This document shows positions 1 to 7,268 of a DNA stretch of 7,268 bases, in pieces (the first letter of the stretch is position 1; every line of letters begins with the position of its first letter). This stretch comes from an uncultured Chromatiales bacterium. GTDB lineage: Bacteria > Pseudomonadota > Gammaproteobacteria > Steroidobacterales > GCA-2729495. Below the pieces are notes generated by a model. That model was not told the origin of the DNA. It ran no database searches and was given only the letters and a program-made list of their open reading frames with translations. The translations under genes were made by a program, and so were the position numbers. The DNA lies in NCBI GenBank assembly GCA_913058165.1, contig CAJXQV010000061.1, forward strand, positions 1 to 7,268, read 5' to 3'.

Positions 1-46
1 TACACAGAGTAGATCGTCGGCAGCGTCAGATGTGTATAAGAGACAG
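1..46 (+). other. Nextera i5 adapter (artificial, not genomic)
   Basis: Artificial library sequence. It reads, in order, the end of the P5 arm (TACAC, 1-5), the eight-base index AGAGTAGA (6-13, which I recognise as Nextera i5 index S504/N504), the read-1 primer segment TCGTCGGCAGCGTC (14-27), and the Tn5 mosaic end AGATGTGTATAAGAGACAG (28-46). Genuine sequence begins at 47. Any reading frame crossing this boundary is chimeric. Confidence 0.98.
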
Positions 47-231
47 ATATAATGGGCACCACAATACGGGCAGCTGGCCTCGCCACTGTCTTCAATGGGC
101 AAATACACTCTGGGGTGCGAATTCCAACGTTTCATGCCCGGCATCGGACACGACAACGGCAAATCAGCCGCTGTTACTGAATACCGGTGTTCGGTATTTG
201 CCTCTATAAGTTCGTCATTGTCTGAAGACAT
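47..231 (-). CDS. CHCC-type zinc-finger domain protein, 3' end missing
   Basis: Small protein of the zf-CHCC family (related to the zinc-binding part of mitochondrial complex I subunit NDUFS6). Reading from ATG at 231, 61 full codons are present before the adapter cuts the gene. The presumed zinc ligands are Cys28 (in LPLSCPMPG), His39 (NSHPRVYLP), and Cys54 and Cys57 (CPYCGAHY). This is the family's Cys-His-Cys-Cys order, with the family's typical LPLxCPMP and HPRVYLPIE wording. Bacterial members are usually about 60-75 residues, so probably only a few C-terminal residues are lost. An AGGGG at 240-244 lies 8 bases upstream of the ATG, and a second AGGA (235-238) is only 3 bases away. The gene lies 96 bases downstream of glnE on the same strand and may be cotranscribed with it. 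The exact cellular role of the bacterial family is not well established; zinc binding is inferred from the motif. Confidence 0.9.
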
Positions 232-327
232 CAATCCTGCCCCTACTCTAAAGTCACTTCATATGTCATATAACCGAGTGAAGTATAACAAGCGAAGCTG
301 CAGAAAGTGGTAGGCAGAAAAACGGAA

Positions 328-3231
328 CTAGAAACGACTCTCACCGACATACCGATGCCACAAACCCGAAACAATAGAGGGGCTCTCCGCCAGATCAACA
401 AATGGAACCAAAGACACCTGCCCAGCTAACGACAGACGATGCAGCAAACTGCGGTAGTCACGGTATATGTCGGCAAGTTGCTCGGAATGCTCCGGCTGCA
501 TGATACCAGCGGCAGCTAGTGCCTCAAGCTGACGAATATTATCCGACCAGACAATCAACGATGGGTGGTTGCGGGCATGCTCCAGCACCAGGTACTGAAC
601 CAGAAATTCGATATCGATAACGCCCCCAATGCCATGCTTGACATGGAACATATCGACGGTACTTTTATCCAGTTCTTTGCGCATTCTATCGCGCATCTTC
701 AACACGTCTTCATGCAACTCGGCGAAATGCACATGATGCGTAAGCACATCGTCGCGAACCGCGGCGAATTCATCACAGATTCGCAGCGGGCCGGCAATGG
801 CCCGGCTGCGCAACAGAGACTGATGCTCCCAGGTCCATGCTGTTTCTTTATGGTATTTCTCGAAGGCCCTCAAGCCGCTCACCATCTGGCCTGAGTTACC
901 ACTGGGGCGCAACCGCGTATCCACTTTATACAGCGACCCGGACAGCGTCTGCATAGTGAGCATATGAATAAGGCGCTGTGCAAGACGGGCAAAAAATACT
1001 GAGTTATCGAGTGGCTGCAAGCCATCAGTTTGCTGTTCTTCGCCGCTCGAATCATGCAGAAAAACCAGGTCCAGATCTGAACCGTAACCGAGTTCCAGGC
1101 CACCCAGCTTGCCATACCCCAGAACACCAAAATACGCCTCGCGCATACCATCACCGTCATCGCACATCGGACGTCCATGCCGCACAATCATCTCGCCATA
1201 GGCAAGTTTCAGCGCCGCGTCGACCACGAGCTCACCAATATCAGTTAAGCGGCCGCTAACCTTCATGAGTGGCAGCACACCACTCATGTCGGCAACTGCG
1301 ACCCGGAATACAGCGGCCTGCTGAAAGTTGCGGATATGTTCGAGATACAGCTCCGGGTCATCGCTTGATTCGTCGGTAAGACGCAGTGCCAGATCATCCT
1401 CCAGATCAATACGCCGGGGCTCTTTCGAAAACACCCGCGGATCAAGCAGCTCATCAAGCAGCAGCGGATGCGCAGCAATCTGACCCACCAGAAAATCACT
1501 GCGGGCAGCCAAGGTAACCAGCCGCTGCAACGCGGCCGGGTTCTCGTTTAACAGCGAAAAGTACGCTGAGCGGCGACCAATAGCCTCAACAATAGAAAGG
1601 CAAGCCCGTAACGCCGCATCCGGAGAGGACTCTGCCGAACAAGCATGAATTAACTGTGGCATAAGCCGTTCGAGGCGCGCCTGCCCGGGCTCATCAAGGC
1701 GCGCGATCGACGAATCCAGCTTCAACCTCTGCAACTGCTCGGGCACATCGGCTGGATTAGCAAAACCAAGCTCTGCCAGTTCTTCCAGTACGCTCTCGCT
1801 AGCGACACCGCCGGACCAAAGCCCACCAATATGGCTCAATACAGATGATTCATCGGATTCATCAGAGCTGCGCCGGAGAATATTATTGAAGTGATCGTGA
1901 ACCTTATCGCGATGCGCATCGAGGGTTTGCATGAAGGCGTCCCAATCGGCAACACCCATCGATAAACACAGGCGCGCACGGTTCAACGGGTTGGCTGGCA
2001 GCTTATGCGTCTGCTGGTCATTAATTGCCTGAATCCGATTTTCAACCAAGCGCAGATAACAATACGCAGCGCTAAGTTCACTCACAGCATCGGTTGGTAA
2101 TAGCCCATAAACAGGCAGCTGCTGCAGCGCTTTCAGCAGCCTACGCTCGCGCAACTGAGCAATGCTGCCGCCCCGCACCAACTGCATCGTCTGCACAATA
2201 AATTCGATTTCTCGAATGCCCCCGGGACCCAGCTTCACGTGGTCCTGCATACCCTTCTTGCGGCCTTCCGTCTCAATCATCGCCTTCATTTCACGAAGGG
2301 AACTGAACACGCCATAATCCAGGTAGCGCCGATACACAAAAGGGCGCAGGATGTTTTCGTAAAACTCTTCAGCACCAACCCAGTCATTTACCACACGCGC
2401 TTTAACGTAGGCATAACGCTCCCAATCACGACCGTGTGTCATCAAGTACTCTTCGAACGCCATCTCGCTAACAGCCAATGGTCCGCTGGTTCCAAAAGGG
2501 CGCAGGCGCACATCCACCCGATACACAAAACCGTCGGCGGTGCGCTCATCCAGAACCTTAATAAAGCGTTGCGCCAACAGGCGATAATACTCGGGCGCGG
2601 TGACAGGCTGACGACCATTAGTGTCGGCAGACTCACTGAACAGAAACACCAGATCAATATCAGATGAAAAGTTAAGCTCTCCACCGCCCAACTTGCCCAT
2701 GGCGAGAATAACGAAGCAGCTCTCTTTCCCATCCACGGTGATCGGTTTGCCGTAGCGCTCTAACAGGCTAATTTCAGACCAGCGCAATGCTGCACACTGA
2801 GTGGCATCGGCAACCGCTGAAAGATCAGCAAGCGTTTCCGCGAGATCCGCCAAACCAGCCAGATCGCGCCAGGCAATGCGCACCAACTGCCGATGCCGAT
2901 ATAACCGAAGAGCCCGTTTAAACTCGGCTTCATCGTTAAGCCCGACGGTAGAGGCAAGACAAGCTGCCAACAGCTCGCCACCACCAAGCGTGCGCAGCAG
3001 ATCTCCTGAGGAAAATAGCTCACGAGTTAAATCTGGGTACAGGGTGAGTGTATTGGCAATGTATTCACTGCAGGAAAAAGCGATAGGAAACGATGGCAGC
3101 AATTCCATAGGAATACTTTCGATACCCTGTTCAATCAAATTCTGCGACGCCTCCGCAAACACCGGGCGTAGAATTTCAGGCAGTGCCGCACTGAGCTGCT
3201 CAATATTTAAAGTCGAAGGCGCAACAGTCAC
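328..3231 (-). CDS. glnE: Bifunctional glutamine synthetase adenylyltransferase/deadenylylase GlnE
   Basis: Cytoplasmic enzyme that attaches AMP to a tyrosine of glutamine synthetase, switching it off under nitrogen sufficiency, and removes it when nitrogen is scarce; in the known pathway it responds to PII and glutamine. The 967-residue product carries two nucleotidyltransferase heads. The N-terminal deadenylylase head has GKLGGGELNFSSDIDLVF at about residues 179-196 (metal-binding Asp191, Asp193), then VDVRLRPFGTSGPL (about 239-252) and GPGGIREIEFIVQ (about 335-347). The C-terminal adenylylating head has GKLGGLELGYGSDLDLVF at about 707-724 (Asp719, Asp721), VDTRLRPSGNSGQ (about 770-782) and a matching GIGGVIDIEFLVQY near 867-880. 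Length agrees with the family (946 residues in E. coli). The frame stays open upstream to a TTG at 3354, but that codon lies in the terminator loop. GTG at 3231 has AAGGA seven bases before it and gives a normal N-terminus. The gene follows groEL across a strong terminator, so it probably has its own promoter. Confidence 0.95.
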   Translation of the reverse strand: MTVAPSTLNIEQLSAALPEILRPVFAEASQNLIEQGIESIPMELLPSFPIAFSCSEYIANTLTLYPDLTRELFSSGDLLRTLGGGELLAACLASTVGLNDEAEFKRALRLYRHRQLVRIAWRDLAGLADLAETLADLSAVADATQCAALRWSEISLLERYGKPITVDGKESCFVILAMGKLGGGELNFSSDIDLVFLFSESADTNGRQPVTAPEYYRLLAQRFIKVLDERTADGFVYRVDVRLRPFGTSGPLAVSEMAFEEYLMTHGRDWERYAYVKARVVNDWVGAEEFYENILRPFVYRRYLDYGVFSSLREMKAMIETEGRKKGMQDHVKLGPGGIREIEFIVQTMQLVRGGSIAQLRERRLLKALQQLPVYGLLPTDAVSELSAAYCYLRLVENRIQAINDQQTHKLPANPLNRARLCLSMGVADWDAFMQTLDAHRDKVHDHFNNILRRSSDESDESSVLSHIGGLWSGGVASESVLEELAELGFANPADVPEQLQRLKLDSSIARLDEPGQARLERLMPQLIHACSAESSPDAALRACLSIVEAIGRRSAYFSLLNENPAALQRLVTLAARSDFLVGQIAAHPLLLDELLDPRVFSKEPRRIDLEDDLALRLTDESSDDPELYLEHIRNFQQAAVFRVAVADMSGVLPLMKVSGRLTDIGELVVDAALKLAYGEMIVRHGRPMCDDGDGMREAYFGVLGYGKLGGLELGYGSDLDLVFLHDSSGEEQQTDGLQPLDNSVFFARLAQRLIHMLTMQTLSGSLYKVDTRLRPSGNSGQMVSGLRAFEKYHKETAWTWEHQSLLRSRAIAGPLRICDEFAAVRDDVLTHHVHFAELHEDVLKMRDRMRKELDKSTVDMFHVKHGIGGVIDIEFLVQYLVLEHARNHPSLIVWSDNIRQLEALAAAGIMQPEHSEQLADIYRDYRSLLHRLSLAGQVSLVPFVDLAESPSIVSGLWHRYVGESRF

Positions 3232-3238
3232 ATCAGAA

Positions 3239-3243
3239 TCCTT
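3239..3243 (-). promoter_or_regulatory. Ribosome binding site deciding the glnE start
   Basis: AAGGA on the minus strand, separated by seven bases (TTCTGAT) from the GTG at 3231-3229. It is the reason for choosing this GTG over the upstream TTG at 3354 or an in-frame TTG at 3303, neither of which gives a family-like N-terminus. Confidence 0.7.
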
Positions 3244-3258
3244 ATTGGTATCGCATTC

Positions 3259-3287
3259 ATCATGTTTTGAAGCCGACGGCTTTGCAA
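3259..3287 (-). promoter_or_regulatory. Candidate sigma-70-type promoter for glnE
   Basis: On the minus strand TTGCAA (3287-3282) is followed after 17 bases by CATGAT (3264-3259). Each hexamer matches four of six consensus positions. The predicted start near 3252 would leave a leader of about 20 bases that still contains the AAGGA site. The location, between the groEL terminator and glnE, is where a promoter is expected, but the match is modest. Confidence 0.3.
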
Positions 3288-3338
3288 GTCGGTTTTTCCA
3301 CAAACAGGTGGATAAGTATCTGTTTATCGAACGCCCAT

Positions 3339-3369
3339 AAAAAAAGCCCCGCAAAGCGGGGCTTTTTTT
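3339..3369 (-). terminator. Intrinsic terminator after groEL, symmetrical
   Basis: A perfect 14-base inverted repeat (arms 3339-3352 and 3356-3369) with a three-base loop at 3353-3355. The core is GCCCCGC/GCGGGGC, flanked by A7 on one side and T7 on the other. Transcripts leaving groEL reach it 28 bases after the stop codon and form a GC-rich stem followed by a U tract. The symmetry means it could also stop plus-strand transcription, although no plus-strand gene is visible there. It separates the groESL operon from glnE. Confidence 0.95.
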
Positions 3370-3397
3370 CTAACCAAGAAAGCTGGTCAGGAACGAC

Positions 3398-5056
<1,659 letters not shown>

Positions 5057-5100
5057 TTAAAAAATACTGTATTCAGTTAAGTCCGAAAGGACGGAACTGT

Positions 5101-5391
5101 TTAGCCTTCAATTACCGCCATGATGTCGTCTTCACGCATAACGAGAAGATCATCACCATCAACCTTAACTTCGGTGCCGCTGTACTTGCCGAACAGCACT
5201 TTGTCGCCAACATTAAGGTCTAGCGCTCGCAGCTCGCCGCTATCAAGCAGTTTGCCGTTACCTACAGACAGAACTTCGCCCTTACTGGGCTTTTCTGCTG
5301 CTGAGTCAGGAATTACGATGCCACCGGGTGTGGTGCGCTCTTCTTCCATTCGCTTAACGATCACGCGATCGTGAAGTGGGCGAATATTCAT
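5101..5391 (-). CDS. groES: 10 kDa co-chaperonin GroES
   Basis: Seven-subunit lid that caps the GroEL ring during protein folding in the cytoplasm. The product has 96 residues, the standard length (97 in E. coli). It begins [14 protein letters not shown], the typical first strand. The mobile loop that docks onto GroEL runs from about residue 17 to 32, with the hydrophobic contact tripeptide Ile25-Val26-Ile27 in GGIVIPD. The C-terminal strand ends [11 protein letters not shown], as usual. The start ATG has GGAG nine bases upstream. It is the first gene of the groES-groEL operon, with a leader of roughly 110 bases from the predicted start point. Expression is predicted to be repressed by HrcA through the CIRCE site at 5482-5508 and released by heat or unfolded-protein load; that regulation is inferred from the operator. 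Confidence 0.99.
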   Translation of the reverse strand: MNIRPLHDRVIVKRMEEERTTPGGIVIPDSAAEKPSKGEVLSVGNGKLLDSGELRALDLNVGDKVLFGKYSGTEVKVDGDDLLVMREDDIMAVIEG

Positions 5392-5481
5392 TGTTCAGTT
5401 CTCCAATCAATTTCCGGGAACAAGCCAAAAACGCCTAAGGGTTCTTTTCCTTTAAAAAGCACGTTTTCGTCATTGCTAGTG

Positions 5482-5508
5482 TTAGCACTCTATAGGAGTG
5501 AGTGCTAA
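5482..5508 (-). promoter_or_regulatory. CIRCE operator (HrcA binding site) of groESL
   Basis: A perfect match to the CIRCE consensus: TTAGCACTC, nine bases, GAGTGCTAA, with both nine-base arms exact (5482-5490 and 5500-5508). HrcA dimers are known to bind this element and repress groE and dnaK operons; GroEL assists HrcA folding, giving feedback control. Here the element begins on the last base of the -10 hexamer and covers the predicted transcription start near 5501, so bound repressor would block the polymerase. The hrcA gene is not in the window. Confidence 0.97.
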
Positions 5509-5535
5509 TCATAGCGACGAGTTTGGATTTTTCAA
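5508..5535 (-). promoter_or_regulatory. groESL promoter (sigma-70-like, with sigma-32-like -35)
   Basis: On the minus strand TTGAAA (5535-5530) and TATGAT (5513-5508) are separated by 16 bases, and each matches five of six sigma-70 consensus positions. The -35 region also reads CCCTTGAA, close to the heat-shock sigma-32 -35 element, while the sigma-32 -10 element (CCCCAT-like) is only weakly matched by CGCTAT. Direct overlap with the CIRCE operator supports this as the working promoter. Confidence 0.8.
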
Positions 5536-5564
5536 GGGCTGATACCAGCAATGCGACACATGCC

Positions 5565-5593
5565 ATGACAAGCTGAGTGCGCGCGGCTATCCT
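5565..5593 (+). promoter_or_regulatory. Candidate promoter for cutA-dsbD
   Basis: On the plus strand ATGACA (5565-5570) and TATCCT (5588-5593) are separated by 17 bases, matching five and four of six sigma-70 positions. The predicted start near 5600 leaves about 40 bases of leader before the cutA ATG. The groESL promoter lies about 30 bases away, facing the other direction. Confidence 0.45.
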
Positions 5594-5639
5594 GAGAGCA
5601 CATGAATTCGCCCTATTGGCGGCCCCGAGGCGCAAACCG

Positions 5640-5993
5640 ATGACTCAACAAGCGGAGATTCTCCTGGTGCAAACCACCTGTCCGGATACAGAGACGGCAC
5701 GAGAACTAACAAAAAGACTTTTAGATCAAGGGCTTGCCAGCTGCATTAACCTCATTGAAGGTATTGAAAGCCACTACCGATGGGAAGGCGAACTAAAACA
5801 AGGTACAGAGACGCTCATGCTAATTAAAACGCCCGCAGCCCGCTATCAGGCCCTGGAAGCGGCTATTTTGCAGAATCACCCCTATGAACTTCCGGAGATC
5901 ATCGCAGTCAGTCTGAGTGCCGGGCTACCCGCCTACCTCAACTGGGTGGCCACATCATCTACCGAGAAAGCCGGAGCAGAGGGCGCTTTGTGA
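5640..5993 (+). CDS. cutA: Divalent-cation tolerance protein CutA
   Basis: Small protein of the CutA1 family, a very stable trimer with a ferredoxin-like fold, linked in E. coli to copper and other divalent-metal tolerance; its biochemical activity is unsettled. The 117-residue product is typical in length (112 in E. coli). Family signatures include TTCPD with Cys14, GLASCINLI with Cys35, HYRWEGEL (about 45-52), LMLIKT (59-64), HPYELPEIIAV (80-90) and the final YLNWV (99-103). The frame is open upstream to 5577, but those 21 extra residues are unlike the family. The ATG at 5640 has GAGG at 5627-5630, nine bases before it. The stop codon overlaps the GTG start of dsbD (GTGA, 5990-5993), so the two are probably translationally coupled. 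Divergent from groES. Confidence 0.97.
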   Translation: MTQQAEILLVQTTCPDTETARELTKRLLDQGLASCINLIEGIESHYRWEGELKQGTETLMLIKTPAARYQALEAAILQNHPYELPEIIAVSLSAGLPAYLNWVATSSTEKAGAEGAL

Positions 5994-7220
5994 CAGTAAT
6001 TAAGCCATTTATAATCAAATCTGCGGCTTTTATCGCACGGTTTTCGGCGCTCCTGCTGATTAGCGCAAGCCTTAACGCTGCGCCACCGATGCATCCGGAA
6101 AAGGCATTTCGCTACACAGTAACGAGCAATAACAGCGAAATTATCGTCAACTGGACTATCGAACCCGGCTATTACCTCTATAAAAAGCGCATGAGTTTTG
6201 CCAGTGGCAACCCCTCGCTGGAACTGCAGGAGGCGCTATTTCCTCCGGGTGAACCCCATGAAGACGAGTTCTTCGGCAAGTCGGAGGTCTATCGCAACAC
6301 CGCGGAAATCCGGATTCCCTATATAGGTGAGCCGGGAACAACTGCAGAAATCATTGTGATGTCGCAGGGCTGCGCAGATATGGGGCTGTGCTATCCGCCA
6401 CAACGCTGGATCAGCGTTGTAACCCTGCCCGGGAAACCCGCGATGCCGACAAATGCTCTGAGCCAGCTCATCAATGGGCAGAGCAACAGCAATACACCGC
6501 TCCCGGCAACGCAGGCCTTTGCAGTAAGAGCCCTTGCCGACGATGCTTTTAACGTCACAATCCATTGGGACATTGAGGATGGCTATTACATATACAAAAA
6601 TGAAATCGCAGTAGCAATAATTAGTACAAATGCAGAGGCCGGCCAACTGCAATTACCGAATGGCACCGAGGTGGATGATCTCGAGTATGGAATAACTGAA
6701 GTTTATTTCGACAATGCCTCCGCTCTTTTGCCTATCTCCCGGGCAATACCTGATGCTGCCCTCCTTGAAATCGAAGTAAGTTTTCAGGGCTGCAAAACGG
6801 ATAGCATTTGTTACCCACCACAAAGCACATTAGTGGCTGTCGACCTTCCGGCAGCGATGCCTGGCGATTTACCGACCAAGCCCGCATCTCCGGTTTCTGA
6901 ACAAAGCCGACTCGTAGCATTGATTATCGAAGGCAACATACTCACCGTAATGGGCTTGTTTTTAGGTCTTGGGTTATTGCTGGCATTTACTCCCTGCGTG
7001 TTACCGATGGTGCCAATACTTTCCGGCATCATCGCAGGGCAAGGCAAAGACATCACCACATTGCGCGCCTTTCTGTTGTCCCTCACCTATGTGCTCGGCA
7101 TGGCATTGACCTACACGCTCGCTGGTATTTTATTTGCCGCCGCAGGCCAACAGGTTCAGGCGCTGCTGCAACAGGCATGGATTATTATTGCCGTTAGCTT
7201 GCTGTTTAGCGTGTTGGCAC
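5990..7220 (+). CDS. dsbD: Thiol:disulfide interchange protein DsbD, 3' end missing, duplicated N-terminal domain
   Basis: Inner-membrane reductase that carries electrons from cytoplasmic thioredoxin to periplasmic partners such as DsbC and cytochrome-c maturation proteins. Residues 1-31 form a signal peptide, probably cleaved near SLNA/A. Two tandem periplasmic DsbD-alpha domains follow. The first (about 32-150) has EPGYYLYKKRM, a cap-loop-like FFGKSEVYRN (94-103) and the pair Cys128-X5-Cys134 in QGCADMGLCYPPQ. The second (about 172-287) has EDGYYIYKNEI, EYGITEVYFDN (232-242) and Cys268-X5-Cys274 in QGCKTDSICYPPQ. E. coli DsbD has one such domain. A linker leads to the membrane domain, which begins near 313 and contains the redox Cys336 in TPCVLPMVP. 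Further hydrophobic segments lie near 358-385 and 395-410. The rest of the membrane domain and the C-terminal thioredoxin-like domain are absent because the insert ends. The start is GTG, with GAGGG inside cutA. Codon 411 and beyond are adapter-derived. Confidence 0.96.
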
Positions 7221-7268
7221 CTGTCTCTTATACACATCTGACGCTGCCGACGATCTACTCTGTGTAGA
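7221..7268 (-). other. Nextera i5 adapter, inverted (artificial)
   Basis: Reverse complement of the left-end adapter: mosaic end CTGTCTCTTATACACATCT (7221-7239), GACGCTGCCGACGA (7240-7253), index complement TCTACTCT (7254-7261), then GTGTAGA of the P5 arm. Both ends carry the same index and the same i5 side, so the insert appears bounded by identical adapters. Genuine sequence ends at 7220. Confidence 0.98.

Noticed and set aside
95..313. Plus-strand frame of 72 codons at the left end
   Set aside because: It lies opposite the zinc-finger gene, whose minus-strand product has a clear CHCC family pattern; the plus-strand translation resembles nothing recognisable.
232..327. Possible promoter for the zinc-finger gene (TATACT at 287-282, or TTGTTA with a weak TGACAT downstream, minus strand) and a small ACTTCA/TGAAGT inverted repeat
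   Set aside because: TATACT has no acceptable -35, the alternative pair has a poor -10, and the six-base repeat is too short to claim an operator.
3307..3315. DnaA-box-like TTATCCACC on the minus strand upstream of glnE
   Set aside because: A single near-match with one mismatch and no cluster of boxes or AT-rich unwinding element; chance is sufficient.
2801..3340. Plus-strand frame of 179 codons within glnE
   Set aside because: It is antisense to conserved GlnE coding sequence, serine/arginine-rich in the way of antisense shadows, and has no family motif.
5435..5635. Minus-strand frame of 66 codons between groES and cutA
   Set aside because: It spans the groESL promoter and CIRCE operator, and its composition gives no protein signal; the regulatory reading explains the region better.

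Overview
The window is a whole insert of about 7.17 kb (47-7220), bounded on both sides by the same Illumina Nextera i5-type adapter (1-46 and, inverted, 7221-7268). Only the part between the adapters is biological. Its gene content points to a gammaproteobacterium, possibly a marine or Cellvibrio-like lineage. The signs are a full-length two-headed GlnE followed by a CHCC zinc-finger protein, a groES-groEL operon, and a cutA-dsbD pair next to groES, recalling the dsbD-cutA...groS-groL neighbourhood of Escherichia coli. I cannot place it more finely from sequence alone.

Layout, left to right. On the minus strand lie a small CHCC zinc-finger gene cut by the left adapter (47-231), glnE (328-3231), a symmetrical intrinsic terminator (3339-3369), groEL (3398-5041) and groES (5101-5391). 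A 248-base divergent control region follows (5392-5639). It holds a strong groESL promoter overlapping a perfect CIRCE operator (5482-5508), and a candidate cutA promoter facing the other way. On the plus strand lie cutA (5640-5993) and dsbD (from 5990), which overlap by the four bases GTGA. dsbD is cut by the right adapter after about 410 codons.

The genes are mainly housekeeping and stress functions. GroES/GroEL form the cytoplasmic folding chamber, and the CIRCE site predicts repression by HrcA (not in the window). GlnE adjusts glutamine synthetase activity to nitrogen status. DsbD passes electrons from the cytoplasm to periplasmic thiol proteins, and CutA is a small trimeric protein linked to metal tolerance. 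The most notable points are the CIRCE/HrcA-type control in an apparent gammaproteobacterium and a DsbD with two tandem periplasmic N-terminal domains, each with its own cysteine pair. I found no mobile element, CRISPR array, RNA gene or clearly unknown system.
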